Below, one piece after another: positions 33,699-43,203 of a DNA stretch of 56,712 nt. The position numbers were made by a program, and so were the translations under genes. A model generated the notes under the pieces. The model had not been told where the DNA came from and did no database searches. It saw nothing but the letters and a program-made list of their open reading frames with translations. The DNA comes from Borborobacter arsenicus (lineage in GTDB: Bacteria; Pseudomonadota; Alphaproteobacteria; Rhizobiales; Rhizobiaceae): positions 1 to 56,712 of the forward strand of contig NZ_RKST01000028.1 of assembly GCF_003934165.1 (NCBI RefSeq). The letters are read 5' to 3'. Position 1 is the first letter of the stretch; each line of letters begins with the position of its first letter.

Positions 33699-34964
33699 CT
33701 AGTGGAAGGAACACCTCTGCTCCTCGATATGGGCGGCGAACTCATGTTCGAAATGTTCCAGGGCCGCCCGCAGGCCCATCGCAGCACCGTCACCCAAAGC
33801 GCAGAACGTGTTGCCGAAAATACCCTTGCAGAGAGCTTGAAGCTGGGCCACGTCGCCCGGCTCACCTTGCCCTGCCTCGACCCGGCGCAGCACCTTCACG
33901 ACCCAATTCAACCCCTCACGACACGGCGTGCACTTGCCGCAGGATTCATGATGGAAGAACTCGACGATGCGGGTAGCGACCTTGACCATGCAGGTCGTGT
34001 CATCGATCACGATCACCCCGGCCGAGCCGAGCATCGAGCCGGCTGCCGCGAGGGAATCGAAGTCCATTCCAACGTCAAACCCGCTCTCCGGTATGACCGG
34101 CGCCGACACGCCGCCTGGGATGATCGCCTTGATCTTGCGGCCCGGCAACGGCCCGCCGGCGTGGCCATCCACCAGTTCGCGCAACGGTATGCCCATCGGA
34201 AGCTCATAAAGGCCTGGCTTGCGCACCTGCCCGCTGAGGCAATAGAGCTTCGGGCCCGGGCTCTTTTCCGGGCCGATGCCGCGGAACCAATCAGCCCCGC
34301 GTATCACGATGTGCGGCACGCAAATCAGGGTTTCGACGTTGTTGATCACCGTAGGGCTGGCGTAGAGCCCCTCGACCGCGGGAAATGGCGGCTTGAGACG
34401 CGGCTGGGCGCGCTTGCCTTCCAGCGAGTCAAGCATGGCGGTCTCCTCGCCGCAGATATACGCGCCGGCGCCGCAATGGATGTGGACGATGAAATTGAAA
34501 TCCGACCCCAGGATGTGCGTTCCCAGATAGCCCTTGGCATGGGCTTCCGCGATCGCCTGCTCCAGCCGCCGGATTGCCAGCACGTACTCTCCACGAATGT
34601 AAACATAGGCGGTTTGCGCGCCGATCGCGTAACCGCTGATCGCCATTCCCTCGATCAACTGGTGCGGGTCACGCTCCATGATGATGCGGTCCTTGAATGT
34701 GCCCGGCTCGCCCTCGTCGGCGTTGCAGCACAAATATTTCGGTTTGCCGGCCTGCTTCGGCACGAAGCTCCATTTCATCCCCGTCGGGAAACCGGCCCCA
34801 CCGCGACCACGCAGGTTGGATTTCTTGACAAGCTCGATGATCTCGTCGGGTGTGTGCTTGCGCAGTGTGTGCGCCAACGCCCGGTAGCCACCTCCCGCCT
34901 CATACGCTGACAGCATATGACTGTCGGGCACATCCACGTTCCTGAGAAGCACCGGCTCGAACAC
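33699..34964 (-). CDS. nuoF: NADH-quinone oxidoreductase subunit F (NADH/FMN site)
   Basis: 421 residues from a GTG at 34964, four bases after the nuoE stop with GGGAG nine bases upstream; an ATG at 35000 would overlap nuoE by 32 bases and is less convincing. It binds NADH and FMN: GRGGAGFPTGMKW, the CCNADEGEPGTFKDR block and GAYICGEETAML are the expected nucleotide and flavin motifs. The N3 cluster uses SCGKCTPCREG and a late Cys in NTFCALGDGA. All visible key residues are present, so this complex should use NADH. Confidence 0.94.
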   Translation of the reverse strand: MFEPVLLRNVDVPDSHMLSAYEAGGGYRALAHTLRKHTPDEIIELVKKSNLRGRGGAGFPTGMKWSFVPKQAGKPKYLCCNADEGEPGTFKDRIIMERDPHQLIEGMAISGYAIGAQTAYVYIRGEYVLAIRRLEQAIAEAHAKGYLGTHILGSDFNFIVHIHCGAGAYICGEETAMLDSLEGKRAQPRLKPPFPAVEGLYASPTVINNVETLICVPHIVIRGADWFRGIGPEKSPGPKLYCLSGQVRKPGLYELPMGIPLRELVDGHAGGPLPGRKIKAIIPGGVSAPVIPESGFDVGMDFDSLAAAGSMLGSAGVIVIDDTTCMVKVATRIVEFFHHESCGKCTPCREGLNWVVKVLRRVEAGQGEPGDVAQLQALCKGIFGNTFCALGDGAAMGLRAALEHFEHEFAAHIEEQRCSFH

Positions 34965-34968
34965 GGCA

Positions 34969-35481
34969 CTACACTCCCGACAATCCTGCGGAGGCAACAT
35001 GGACGTCAGCCCCCTGCCCTGCGGCGGCGCGCAACCTGTCCAAGAGCGCGTCGATCCGCGCGATGTCCAGGTTGCCATGATAGTCGTCGCCGACCTGCAT
35101 CACCGGCGCCATCTCGCAGGCACCAAGGCATTCGACGGTCGACAAGGTGAACAGCCTATCCGACGTCGTGTCGCCGTTCCTGATGCCCAGCACCGCCTCC
35201 ATGTGGCTCAGCAAGACTTCCGATCCGCACAGTATGCAGGAGACGTTGTCGCACAGTTGCAGGTGGAACATGCCCACCGGCTCGGTGTGGAAGAGAGTGT
35301 AGAAGGTTGCCAGTTCGTATACCCAGATTCGCTCGACGCCGAGGACCTCGGCTACCTCTTCCAGCACCGGGCGAGGCAAATGACCATACTCCCTCTGCGC
35401 GATCAGGAGAGCGGGCATAATGGCGGACCGCCGGTCTGGATACCGTTCTGCCGCTGTCTCGATCTCTTCGCGCATGCCCAT
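34969..35481 (-). CDS. nuoE: NADH-quinone oxidoreductase subunit E, [2Fe-2S]
   Basis: 170 residues, thioredoxin-like fold carrying cluster N1a. The helical N-terminus (about 1-70) includes YGHLPRPVLEEVAEVLGV. The cluster ligands are in LCDNVSCILCG and ECLGACEMAP, matching the C-x4-C ... C-x3-C arrangement. Length is normal. The gene begins 15 bases after nuoD and is closely joined to nuoF (4-base gap with the preferred nuoF start). Confidence 0.94.
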   Translation of the reverse strand: MGMREEIETAAERYPDRRSAIMPALLIAQREYGHLPRPVLEEVAEVLGVERIWVYELATFYTLFHTEPVGMFHLQLCDNVSCILCGSEVLLSHMEAVLGIRNGDTTSDRLFTLSTVECLGACEMAPVMQVGDDYHGNLDIARIDALLDRLRAAAGQGADVHVASAGLSGV

Positions 35482-35496
35482 GGCCGCGCTCCCTTG

Positions 35497-36711
35497 CTAC
35501 TTGTCCACCTCGGCCATCACCGGGTCGAGGCTACCGAGAACAGCGATCATATCCGCCAGGTAGCGCGCATTGCTGACCCCGAAGAGCGCCTGGAGGTTGA
35601 CGAAGGACGGTGCCCTGACCTTCATCCGGAACGGTTTTTCCGATCCGTCGCTGATGATATAGAATCCGAGCTCGCCCTTTGGTGCCTCGATTGCCGAATA
35701 GACCTCGCCCTTCGGCACCTGGAAGCCATAGGCCGCGAGATCGAAATGCTGGATCAGTGCCTCCATTGAACAGTGCACCCTGTCCTTGTCGACCGGAAAG
35801 GCGATGGTCGGCATGTCGATCTGGAACGGCCCGTTGGGCATCTGGTCGAGGCATTGTTCGATGATTCGGATGCTCTCGCGCATTTCCTCGACCCGGCACT
35901 GCCAGCGCGCATAGCAGTCGCCTTCATCGCGCGTGATAACGTTGAACTCGAGCCGATCGTAGATTTCATAGGGCTCGTCGCGCCGGATGTCCCAATCGAC
36001 ACCCGAGGCGCGCAGGTTGGGCCCGCTCAGCCCGAGATCGATACCGTCCTGCGCCGAGATCATGCCGATCCCCTGCGTGCGCTTCAGGAACACACGATTG
36101 TTCTCGACCAGCCGCTCATAGTCGCGGATGCGGTTCGGAAAGATCTCGCAGAACTCCCTGATCTTGGGGAAGAAGCCGTCGGGGAGGTCTTCGCGCACGC
36201 CGCCGACACGACAGAAGGAGGTGTGCATGCGCGCCCCACTGATCATCTCCAGGAGGTCCATAATCATTTCGCGCTCACGCATGGCGTAAAGCAGCGCGGT
36301 CATGGCGCCCAGGTCCATGGGCAACGCACCTGTGATCAGGAGATGGCCGGAGATTCGAGCCAGTTCGGCCATCAGCACGCGTATATATTGCGCGCGGATC
36401 GGCGCTTCGATGCCCAGGAGCTTCTCCACGGCAAGCGCGAAAGCCAGATTGTTGGAAGGCGGGCACAGATAGTCGAGGCGGTCGGTCAGCGGAAAGATCT
36501 GGGTATAGGTGAAGCTCTCCGCCAGCTTTTCGGTGCCTCGGTGAAGATAGCCGATATGCGGATCGACACGCGCGACATACTCGCCCTCCAGCTCAAGCAC
36601 GAGCCGCAACACTCCATGCGTGCTGGGATGCTGCGGACCGAGGTTCAGCAGCACCTCCTTGATGGCGGTGGTCTCACCTTCCGGCCTGCTGAGTTCCGTG
36701 ACTTCGGTCAT
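35497..36711 (-). CDS. nuoD: NADH-quinone oxidoreductase subunit D (49-kDa type)
   Basis: 404 residues. Separate from NuoC, unlike the fused NuoCD of E. coli. Quinone-site blocks are present: LNLGPQHPSTHGVLRLVLELEGE with the catalytic His, and HIGYLHRGTEKLAE. DRLDYLCPPSNNLAFALAVEKL and the FNVITRDEGDCYAR segment are also typical. The C-terminus ends DMIAVLGSLDPVMAEVDK, the conserved final (D/E)xxD of the family. It starts 28 bases after nuoC. Confidence 0.95.
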   Translation of the reverse strand: MTEVTELSRPEGETTAIKEVLLNLGPQHPSTHGVLRLVLELEGEYVARVDPHIGYLHRGTEKLAESFTYTQIFPLTDRLDYLCPPSNNLAFALAVEKLLGIEAPIRAQYIRVLMAELARISGHLLITGALPMDLGAMTALLYAMREREMIMDLLEMISGARMHTSFCRVGGVREDLPDGFFPKIREFCEIFPNRIRDYERLVENNRVFLKRTQGIGMISAQDGIDLGLSGPNLRASGVDWDIRRDEPYEIYDRLEFNVITRDEGDCYARWQCRVEEMRESIRIIEQCLDQMPNGPFQIDMPTIAFPVDKDRVHCSMEALIQHFDLAAYGFQVPKGEVYSAIEAPKGELGFYIISDGSEKPFRMKVRAPSFVNLQALFGVSNARYLADMIAVLGSLDPVMAEVDK

Positions 36712-36739
36712 GTCGTGTCACCGCCGTGTAATGGTCTCC

Positions 36740-37276
36740 CTACGGAATGTCCCTGGTGGCGAGGTCCGGCTGCGTCGGCGGCTGGCCTTCGGCGCCAAAG
36801 GGATTAAGCTTGTCCCGGTAGCCCCGCAGCGGGAAATCCTTGCGCTGCGGGAAGCCCTCGAACCCTTCCCACATGTAGATCCGGCGAAGATCAGGGTGGC
36901 CCGTAAACCTGATCCCGTACATGTCCCAGGCCTCGCGCTCATGCCAGTTGGCGGTGCGCCACACGCTAGTCACGGAAGCGATGCGGGGCGGGTCGCCCAG
37001 GCGGCTTTTGATCCGAACACGCCATTTGTTCGGTAGTGAATAGAGATGGTACACCGCCTCATAGCGCGGTTTTTCGGGGTGATGGTCCACCCCGCAAATG
37101 TCGGACAGGAAATCAAAGCGCAGGGCCGGGTGCTCCTTCAGGAAGCGGCAAAGCTCGACGATTGCTTCCGGTGGCGCAGAGAAGGCATGGATGCCATGCG
37201 CGAAGCCGAGATTCTCCACTGCCCCGCCGAAGCGCTCGGCGATCAGGGAGGTGACAAGGGGCGTCTGGGAGCTCAT
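36740..37276 (-). CDS. nuoC: NADH-quinone oxidoreductase subunit C (30-kDa type)
   Basis: 178 residues from the ATG at 37276, which overlaps the nuoB stop by four bases. The family core is [20 protein letters not shown], then [50 protein letters not shown], the last part almost invariant in NuoC. Length is at the short end for the family. It links NuoB, NuoD and NuoI in the peripheral arm. Confidence 0.94.
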   Translation of the reverse strand: MSSQTPLVTSLIAERFGGAVENLGFAHGIHAFSAPPEAIVELCRFLKEHPALRFDFLSDICGVDHHPEKPRYEAVYHLYSLPNKWRVRIKSRLGDPPRIASVTSVWRTANWHEREAWDMYGIRFTGHPDLRRIYMWEGFEGFPQRKDFPLRGYRDKLNPFGAEGQPPTQPDLATRDIP

Positions 37277-37776
37277 GGCGCTGCGACCCGCTCCAGCGGC
37301 GTCCCGGCCAGCGCCCGGGAATTCTTGATCTTCTCCTGCAGGATGAGGAAGCCGTGCATCAGCGCCTCGGGCCGTGGCGGGCAGCCGGGCACATGCACGT
37401 CCACCGGTACGAATGTCTCCGCCCCTTGCACGACGGCATAGGTGTTGTAGACCCCGCCCGAGATCGCGCAGGTGCCCATGGCGATGACCCAACGCGGCTC
37501 CGGCATCTGATCATAAAGCCGGCGCACGACCGGCGCGAACTTGCGTGTCACCGTGCCGGCAATGATCATAACGTCGGACTGGCGCGGCGAAGGCCGGAAC
37601 ACGACGCCGAACCGATCGAGATCGTAGCGCGCACAGCCGGCCGCGATCATCTCGATGGCGCAGCAGGCGATGCCGAAGGTTTCGGGCCACAGCGCTGACC
37701 TTCGGCTCCAGTTGATCACACTGTCTGCCGTGGTGAACAGCACGCTGTCGCGGAGGGTGTTGCCTACTTCTCCCAT
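37273..37776 (-). CDS. nuoB: NADH-quinone oxidoreductase subunit B (cluster N2)
   Basis: 167 residues from the ATG at 37776, overlapping nuoA by 13 bases. It holds the terminal [4Fe-4S] cluster N2 that reduces quinone: the tandem cysteines in [10 protein letters not shown], a third in MGTCAISGG and a fourth in [11 protein letters not shown] are all present. The [11 protein letters not shown] and [16 protein letters not shown] blocks are conserved. The C-terminal tail (LERVAAP) is short. Confidence 0.95.
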   Translation of the reverse strand: MGEVGNTLRDSVLFTTADSVINWSRRSALWPETFGIACCAIEMIAAGCARYDLDRFGVVFRPSPRQSDVMIIAGTVTRKFAPVVRRLYDQMPEPRWVIAMGTCAISGGVYNTYAVVQGAETFVPVDVHVPGCPPRPEALMHGFLILQEKIKNSRALAGTPLERVAAP

Positions 37777-38129
37777 TCCAGCGCTCCCTTCAGCCAGGCG
37801 TAGGCGAAGCCCACGAGAAGCAGCAGCATGAAGACGAACATCTCGATATAGCCGACCAACCCAATCTCTTTCAGCACAACCGCCCACGGAAACAGGAACA
37901 TCGTCTCCACGTCGAAGACCACGAGCAGAATTGCGAGGATGAAGAACTGCACCCTGAAGCGGCCTCCGGCGGCTTCGCCTGCCGGGTCCATGCCGCATTC
38001 ATAGGGCATGTTCTTTGCCGGATAGGGATTTGCAGGACGCAACAGGGACGAAACAAACAGCGTCGCCACCGCCACCAGGACAATTCCGGCGGTCATAAAA
38101 AGAACCGGCAGGAACTCCATTCCAGCCAT
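37764..38129 (-). CDS. nuoA: NADH-quinone oxidoreductase subunit A
   Basis: 121 residues, three membrane helices (about 7-30, 60-83, 90-113). The loop between helices 1 and 2 carries the conserved Y-E-C-G motif in [10 protein letters not shown], whose Cys lies near the quinone pocket, and the second helix starts [23 protein letters not shown] with the conserved acidic Asp-Val-Glu. Start of the A-to-G block, 152 bases downstream of nuoN. Confidence 0.94.
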   Translation of the reverse strand: MAGMEFLPVLFMTAGIVLVAVATLFVSSLLRPANPYPAKNMPYECGMDPAGEAAGGRFRVQFFILAILLVVFDVETMFLFPWAVVLKEIGLVGYIEMFVFMLLLLVGFAYAWLKGALEWEK

Positions 38130-38281
38130 AGCGAGTTGCCCAAGTCAGTGCCGAGGCTTCTTGCATGGACCGACTGCCCCCTTAGGGGCCGATTATGCGG
38201 GCATCGAGGAAGCGACTTGGGCGTTCCTTTCATCCATCTTCCAGAATATTCGGTTGGTATTGGCATTGCAAACTCAATCGG
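38130..38281 (-). other. Gap between nuoN and nuoA
   Basis: 152 bases, the only sizeable gap inside the minus-strand nuo unit. A separate promoter for nuoA-G could sit here, but I see no clear -35/-10 pair and no strong inverted repeat. Confidence 0.3.
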
Positions 38282-39721
38282 TCAGCCGCCGAACACGGAA
38301 TTTTGCGCAAGCTTCAGAAACCACGCCGGAAACAGCCCTATGCCGATGGTCCCGGCAGCAGTGACGGCGAGCGTGGCGCGGACCGATGGCGTCAGCGCCG
38401 GATGGAACGGGCCTTCCGGCTCACGCATGTAGATCAACATGACGATGCGGATGTAGAAATAGGCGGCAACCGCACTCAGCAGCACCGCAATCACCGCCAA
38501 TGTGACAAAACCGCGCTCGACGAGCGCGACCAGAATGTAGAACTTGGCGAAGAAACCGGCCGTCGGGGGTATGCCGGCCAGCGAGAACAGATAGATCAGC
38601 ATCAGAAGCGCCAGCCCCGGATGCAATTTGGCGAATCCTTTGTAGTCTTCGATGATCTCGCCTGAGAAAGTGCCGTTCCGCATCATGATGATGGTGCTGA
38701 AGATGCCCAGGTTCATGAACGTGTAGATCAGCAAATAGAGCATGACGCTGGCGATGCCATCGGCCCCGCCGGCCACGACGCCGAGCATGGCGAAGCCGGC
38801 ATGGGCAATGCTGGAATATGCCAGGAGGCGCTTGAAGTTGTCCTGCACCAGCGCCACGAAGCTGCCGAGCGCCATCGTCACAATCGCGACAACGCCGATG
38901 ATGATCCATGCATCCGAGGCAACGACCAGTGGATTGAGGAACACCCGCAGGATCACCGCGAACCCCGCCGCCTTCGGGCCTACCGACATGAAGGCCGTGA
39001 TCGTTGTCGGCGCGCCTTCATAGACGTCCGGCAGCCACATGTGGAATGGCACAGCGCCGACTTTGAAAGCCAATCCCGCAACGATGAAGACCACAGCCAG
39101 AAGCAAGCCGGGATCGCCCGGATTGCCGGCTGCGGCAGCCGCTATCTGATCCAGTCGCGTTGTTCCGGTGAGCCCATAGACCAGCGAGACGCCGTAAAGG
39201 AAAATCGCCGTCGCGGCCCCACCGAGGATCACATATTTCAGCGCCGCTTCATTGGATCGCCGCTGCCATCGCAGGAAGCCGGTCAGCACATAGGTACAAA
39301 GAGCCATCAACTCGAGGCCTACGTAAATCGACAGCAGGTCTGTCGCAGAGGCCATGATCATCATTCCTGAAAGCGCGAAGAGCAGCAGCACATAGTATTC
39401 GCTGCTCTCGATCTCTTCGATTTCGGCATATTTTCGCGACAGCAGGAACGTCAGGATGGTCGCAAGGTAGAACAAGGCCTTGAAGAAGGCCGCGAAACGG
39501 TCGCCGATGAACATGCCCGCATAGGCCGGCCGCACTTCATTGGCGAGCATAAAAGTCGCTAAAGCGGCGGCCAGCACGATCGCGACCGAACCCCAGACCA
39601 GGAGGTGTCCTCGGCCCTGCGGCACAATTTGTCCCAGGATCAGCAGAGCGCAGGCCCCGATGACCACGACGATCTCGGGCAGGCTCGCAAGCGCCGATTG
39701 GAGAAGGGCGACGGCGCTCAT
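38282..39721 (-). CDS. nuoN: NADH-quinone oxidoreductase subunit N (antiporter-like)
   Basis: 479 residues, about 14 membrane helices. Proton-pump subunit nearest NuoK. The TM5 Glu is in DLLSIYVGLELMAL, the TM7 Lys in GLAFKVGAVPFHMWLPDVYEG and the TM12 region in LIYLFSLAGIPPTAGFFAKFY; all proposed proton-path residues appear present. It overlaps nuoM by four bases. Confidence 0.95.
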   Translation of the reverse strand: MSAVALLQSALASLPEIVVVIGACALLILGQIVPQGRGHLLVWGSVAIVLAAALATFMLANEVRPAYAGMFIGDRFAAFFKALFYLATILTFLLSRKYAEIEEIESSEYYVLLLFALSGMMIMASATDLLSIYVGLELMALCTYVLTGFLRWQRRSNEAALKYVILGGAATAIFLYGVSLVYGLTGTTRLDQIAAAAAGNPGDPGLLLAVVFIVAGLAFKVGAVPFHMWLPDVYEGAPTTITAFMSVGPKAAGFAVILRVFLNPLVVASDAWIIIGVVAIVTMALGSFVALVQDNFKRLLAYSSIAHAGFAMLGVVAGGADGIASVMLYLLIYTFMNLGIFSTIIMMRNGTFSGEIIEDYKGFAKLHPGLALLMLIYLFSLAGIPPTAGFFAKFYILVALVERGFVTLAVIAVLLSAVAAYFYIRIVMLIYMREPEGPFHPALTPSVRATLAVTAAGTIGIGLFPAWFLKLAQNSVFGG

Positions 39722-41187
39722 TGGCTGCCTCCGTGCACCTGCTCAAGGAGATAATTCACCGATGCGTCGATGATGCCGAGAAAGGGCTTCGGATAAAGTC
39801 CGACCCAAAGCACCAGGACGGCCAATGGCAGGATCGCCGTCAATTCGCGGAGGTTCACATCATAAACTTTGGACCGCGCGCCTAGCCGGAGCGGGCCAAG
39901 CGCGACTTTCCTGTACATGCCAAGCAGATATGCTGCGCCCAGCAAGGCTCCCAGAACAGCAACCGCGCCGACGGCGACATTGGCCGCAAACCCACCCGAC
40001 AGCACCAACAATTCGCCGATGAACGAATTCGTCCCTGGCAGCGCCATCGAAGACAGTGTGAAAAGCGCAAGAAAGGAGGTGTAGACCGGCGCCGCCTTCA
40101 TCAGCCCGCCATACTCGGCGATGCTGCGGGTATGGGTCCGCTCGTAGATCAGGCCCACGAACAGGAACAACGCGCCCGTCGTGACGCCATGATTGAACAT
40201 TTGCAGGATGCCACCTTCGAGCCCGCGCAGGTTCAGCGCGAAGATCCCAAGCGTGACGAAACCCATGTGGCTGATGCTGGAATAGGCCACTAGCTTCTTC
40301 AAGTCGTCCTGGGCGAGAGCAAGCAATCCTCCATAAACGATGGCAAGCGCGGAAAGGACAAGCATCAACGGCGAATAATGCACCGACGCCTCCGGGAGCA
40401 TCGGCAACGAAAACCTCAAGAATCCGTATGCGCCCATCTTCAGGAGCACGGCGGCAAGGATGATGCTGCCGGCCGTTGGCGCCTGTACATGGGCGTCCGG
40501 TAGCCAGGTATGAACCGGAACCATCGGCACCTTGACGGCAAACGCGATCAGGAACGCGAAAAACAACCAGGACTGGACCCGGAACGGCAGATCCTGCGCC
40601 GTCAGGGCAAGGATGTCGAAGGTGCCGCCGCCTTCGATATACAGAACAATGACGCCGATCAAAAACAGGAGGCTGCCCGCTAGCGTATAGAGGAAGAACT
40701 TGAACGCCGCATAGACCCGGCCGTCGCCGCCCCAGACACCAATGATGACATACATGGGGATCAGCATCGCCTCCCAGAAAACGTAGAACAGGAACAGGTC
40801 GAGCGCGCAAAACACCCCCAGCATCAGCGCCTGCATGGCAAGCAGGCTGATCATGAACTCCTTCATTTTGCGGTCGATCGCCACCCATGAGGCGAGCACG
40901 CAAATCCAGCCAAACAACGCCGTGAGGAATACGAAGAGAACGCTGATCCCGTCGACGCCAAGCGCGTAGGTAATCCCGAGTGCGGGCACCCACGGATGCA
41001 TCTCGGTGAACTGCATCTCGTGGGTGGTGGTGTCAAAGCCGGCCAGCACCGCGATGGCGAGAAGGAAGTCGAGAACGGTGACACCCAGTGCCGTCCACCG
41101 CACCGCACCGTCGTTGCGCAGAAACATCAGAACCACCGCTCCAGCGGCAGGTATGAACACGATGAGGCTGAGCAGCGGAAACGCCAT
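39718..41187 (-). CDS. nuoM: NADH-quinone oxidoreductase subunit M (antiporter-like)
   Basis: 489 residues from the ATG at 41187, eight bases after the upstream gene. Antiporter-like pump: TM5 Glu in FLFYVFWEAMLIPMYV, TM7 Lys in FAVKVPMVPVHTWLPDAHVQAPT with its His, and a TM8 Lys in LLKMGAYGFLRFS. The LVAYSSISHMGFVTLG block is highly conserved in NuoM. It overlaps nuoN by four bases, so translation is coupled. Confidence 0.95.
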   Translation of the reverse strand: MAFPLLSLIVFIPAAGAVVLMFLRNDGAVRWTALGVTVLDFLLAIAVLAGFDTTTHEMQFTEMHPWVPALGITYALGVDGISVLFVFLTALFGWICVLASWVAIDRKMKEFMISLLAMQALMLGVFCALDLFLFYVFWEAMLIPMYVIIGVWGGDGRVYAAFKFFLYTLAGSLLFLIGVIVLYIEGGGTFDILALTAQDLPFRVQSWLFFAFLIAFAVKVPMVPVHTWLPDAHVQAPTAGSIILAAVLLKMGAYGFLRFSLPMLPEASVHYSPLMLVLSALAIVYGGLLALAQDDLKKLVAYSSISHMGFVTLGIFALNLRGLEGGILQMFNHGVTTGALFLFVGLIYERTHTRSIAEYGGLMKAAPVYTSFLALFTLSSMALPGTNSFIGELLVLSGGFAANVAVGAVAVLGALLGAAYLLGMYRKVALGPLRLGARSKVYDVNLRELTAILPLAVLVLWVGLYPKPFLGIIDASVNYLLEQVHGGSQ

Positions 41188-41195
41188 CGCGCCCC

Positions 41196-42956
41196 CTACT
41201 GCCACGCTACGGCGAATATGGCGGCGCCCGCGATCAGTCCGGCGATCATCGCCAAGGCGTAGTGGGTCACGACGCCAGTCTGGAGCCGCCGCAACGCCCC
41301 GCCGCCGCGCAGGATCGCCCCAGCGATGCCATTCACGATGGCGTCGATGCGGTTGAGATCGATCCACAGGCCGACCCGCGCCGTCCCATGCAGGAAGGGC
41401 AGCGCCACCGTCTCGGACAGGTTGCTTACCGCCTTCTCGTAGCGCGCCAGCGGATTTTCGGCGAGCCACATGAAGCGTCGCGCGGCCTTGCGGTAGAACC
41501 AGTCGGTGTCAAGGCTGATCGTGTTTTCAGGGTCGAGCGCCCGCAGGAACAGCACAAACCCCAGTGCGGTGAACATCAGCACGCCAAGGCTTTCGGTGAT
41601 ATGGACACCCGTATAGGGTTCGAAGTCGACCGGATATGGCAGGAGCGCATAAAGCGGCTGGGGAAACACGCCGATCGCAATGCAAAGTGCTGCAGCCATT
41701 CCCATCGCAATCAGCATGTTGCGAGGCGGCTCCCGCGCCTCAAGCCCCCGGTCCGTACCGAAGAACATGTAGTAGGGAAGTTTGAGCCCGGTGTGCAGGA
41801 ACGTCCCCGACGAAGCCATCGTCAGCGCCAGCACGACCATGGCGCGGTGATCCTGTCCGGCGGCGGCCACCACCATCGACTTGGTGACGAAGCCGGAAAA
41901 GAACGGAAACGCCGAGATCGCGAAGGCGCCGACCATGTAGAGAGCCACAGTCAGCGGCATGGTCTTGTAGAGCCCGCCGAGCTCAGTGAGCTTGCGGCGC
42001 CCGGTGACATAAATTACCGCTCCCGCGCCCATGAACAGCAGGGCCTTGTAGAGGATATGCGCGAAGGCATGGCTGGTGGCTCCGTTCACCGCCATCTCGG
42101 TCCCAATGCCGACACCAGCCACCATGTAGCCCACCTGGCTCACGATGTGATAGGCGAGCAGCCGCCGGCAATCGTTTTCCAGCACCGCGTAGATGACGCC
42201 GTAGAGCGCCATTGCCGTCCCAAACCAGACCAGAAGCTCGGTCCCCGGAAACGCCCGCGCCAGCACATAGACGGCAGTCTTGGTGGTGAAGGCGCTCATG
42301 AACACGGCGCCGGTGACGGTCGCCTCCGGATAGGCGTCGGTCAGCCAGGCGTTGAGCGGCGGCACTGCGGCGTTGAGCATGAAGCCGGCAAGGATCAGGT
42401 AGGCGCCAATGCCCATCTCTGTCTCGATCGGACCAAAGAGCATCGAGCCCGAGGCGAGTCCGTGAATAATGATGCCGCCGAGCAGCACGACGCCACCCGT
42501 GATATGGACCATAAGATAGCGGAACCCGGCCCGGATCGCCTGCTCGCCGCGCTGGGCGAAGACCAGATAGGCAGAGGCGAACGCCATGCCCTCCCAAAAC
42601 AGGAACAGCGTAAGGTAGTCTCCGGCGAACACCACGCCGAGGGCGCTGCCGACATAGACGAATGCCGCCACATGCTGGCCGGCGCGGGTCAGGTGCAGCG
42701 CATAGACCATGCCGATCAGCGCCATGATCGTGAAAACGGTGGCGAAGACGATGCTTAGCCTGTCAACTTTCGCAAACAGGATTTCCTGGCCGATGAACGG
42801 CGCCGCGCCATAGCTGCCCGGTTGCATCGTGAATACGGCGAGGAGCGCCAGCGCCGGGATCAGCAGCAGATAGGCTTTACGGATCGGCCCGTTCAGCAAG
42901 GGGATCGGCAGGGCGCCGAGAATGAACAGCAGGGCAGGATGGATAAACTCAGTCAT
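41196..42956 (-). CDS. NuoL-position antiporter-like subunit with lateral helix (MrpD/NuoL type)
   Basis: 586 residues, about 14 membrane helices plus a C-terminal extension. The TM5 Glu is present in LTLFLFWEGMAFASAYL. The TM7 site reads LNAAVPPLNAWLTDA where pump subunits usually have GK...P(L/F)H(A)WLPDA, so the expected Lys and His are both Asn. A Lys remains in TTKTAVYVLARAF. The end (WIDLNRIDAIVNGIAG and ALRRLQTGVVTHYALAMI) matches the lateral helix and last membrane segment of NuoL, so it probably occupies the distal NuoL position. Databases often call such proteins Na+/H+ antiporter subunit D. Confidence 0.82.
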   Translation of the reverse strand: MTEFIHPALLFILGALPIPLLNGPIRKAYLLLIPALALLAVFTMQPGSYGAAPFIGQEILFAKVDRLSIVFATVFTIMALIGMVYALHLTRAGQHVAAFVYVGSALGVVFAGDYLTLFLFWEGMAFASAYLVFAQRGEQAIRAGFRYLMVHITGGVVLLGGIIIHGLASGSMLFGPIETEMGIGAYLILAGFMLNAAVPPLNAWLTDAYPEATVTGAVFMSAFTTKTAVYVLARAFPGTELLVWFGTAMALYGVIYAVLENDCRRLLAYHIVSQVGYMVAGVGIGTEMAVNGATSHAFAHILYKALLFMGAGAVIYVTGRRKLTELGGLYKTMPLTVALYMVGAFAISAFPFFSGFVTKSMVVAAAGQDHRAMVVLALTMASSGTFLHTGLKLPYYMFFGTDRGLEAREPPRNMLIAMGMAAALCIAIGVFPQPLYALLPYPVDFEPYTGVHITESLGVLMFTALGFVLFLRALDPENTISLDTDWFYRKAARRFMWLAENPLARYEKAVSNLSETVALPFLHGTARVGLWIDLNRIDAIVNGIAGAILRGGGALRRLQTGVVTHYALAMIAGLIAGAAIFAVAWQ

Positions 42957-43203
42957 AATAGTCCTCGCGCCGCATCAGCCCGCCCTGATGGCCGAGGAAC
43001 TTGGAAACGAAGATCAGCAGCACGCACGAGCCAAAGCCGTAGATAGCCGACCAGCCCGGCAGACGGTCCCACAAATATTCGGTGTGCTCGCGTAGAACCA
43101 ATATGTCGGCGATCACGATCAGGGCAAGCGCCAGATAGAACAGCCGGCGGCGCCGGCTCTCATATTTCGCGTCACCAAAGAAATCGACGACGCGCTTGAT
43201 CAT
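42949..43203 (-). CDS. Small two-helix membrane protein of the complex I membrane arm
   Basis: 84 residues from the ATG at 43203, overlapping the upstream pump gene by four bases (ATGA) and the downstream one by eight. Two membrane helices are visible, about residues 21-36 (LFYLALALIVIADILVL) and 52-68 (AIYGFGSCVLLIFVSKF). Flanking residues are charged, with a basic loop (KYESRRRR) and a Glu/Asp/Tyr tail. It has no match to any canonical Nuo subunit that I know. Its position between two antiporter subunit genes, and the tight overlaps, make it a likely structural partner in an extended pump module. Confidence 0.8.
   Translation of the reverse strand: MIKRVVDFFGDAKYESRRRRLFYLALALIVIADILVLREHTEYLWDRLPGWSAIYGFGSCVLLIFVSKFLGHQGGLMRREDYYD

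Noticed and set aside
33699-35000. nuoF start at the ATG at 35000
   Set aside because: It would overlap nuoE by 32 bases; the GTG at 34964 has a better site and gives a normal family length.
41262-42758. 498-codon plus-strand frame opposite the NuoL-type gene
   Set aside because: His/Arg/Gln-rich translation typical of an antisense shadow; no structure or start signal.
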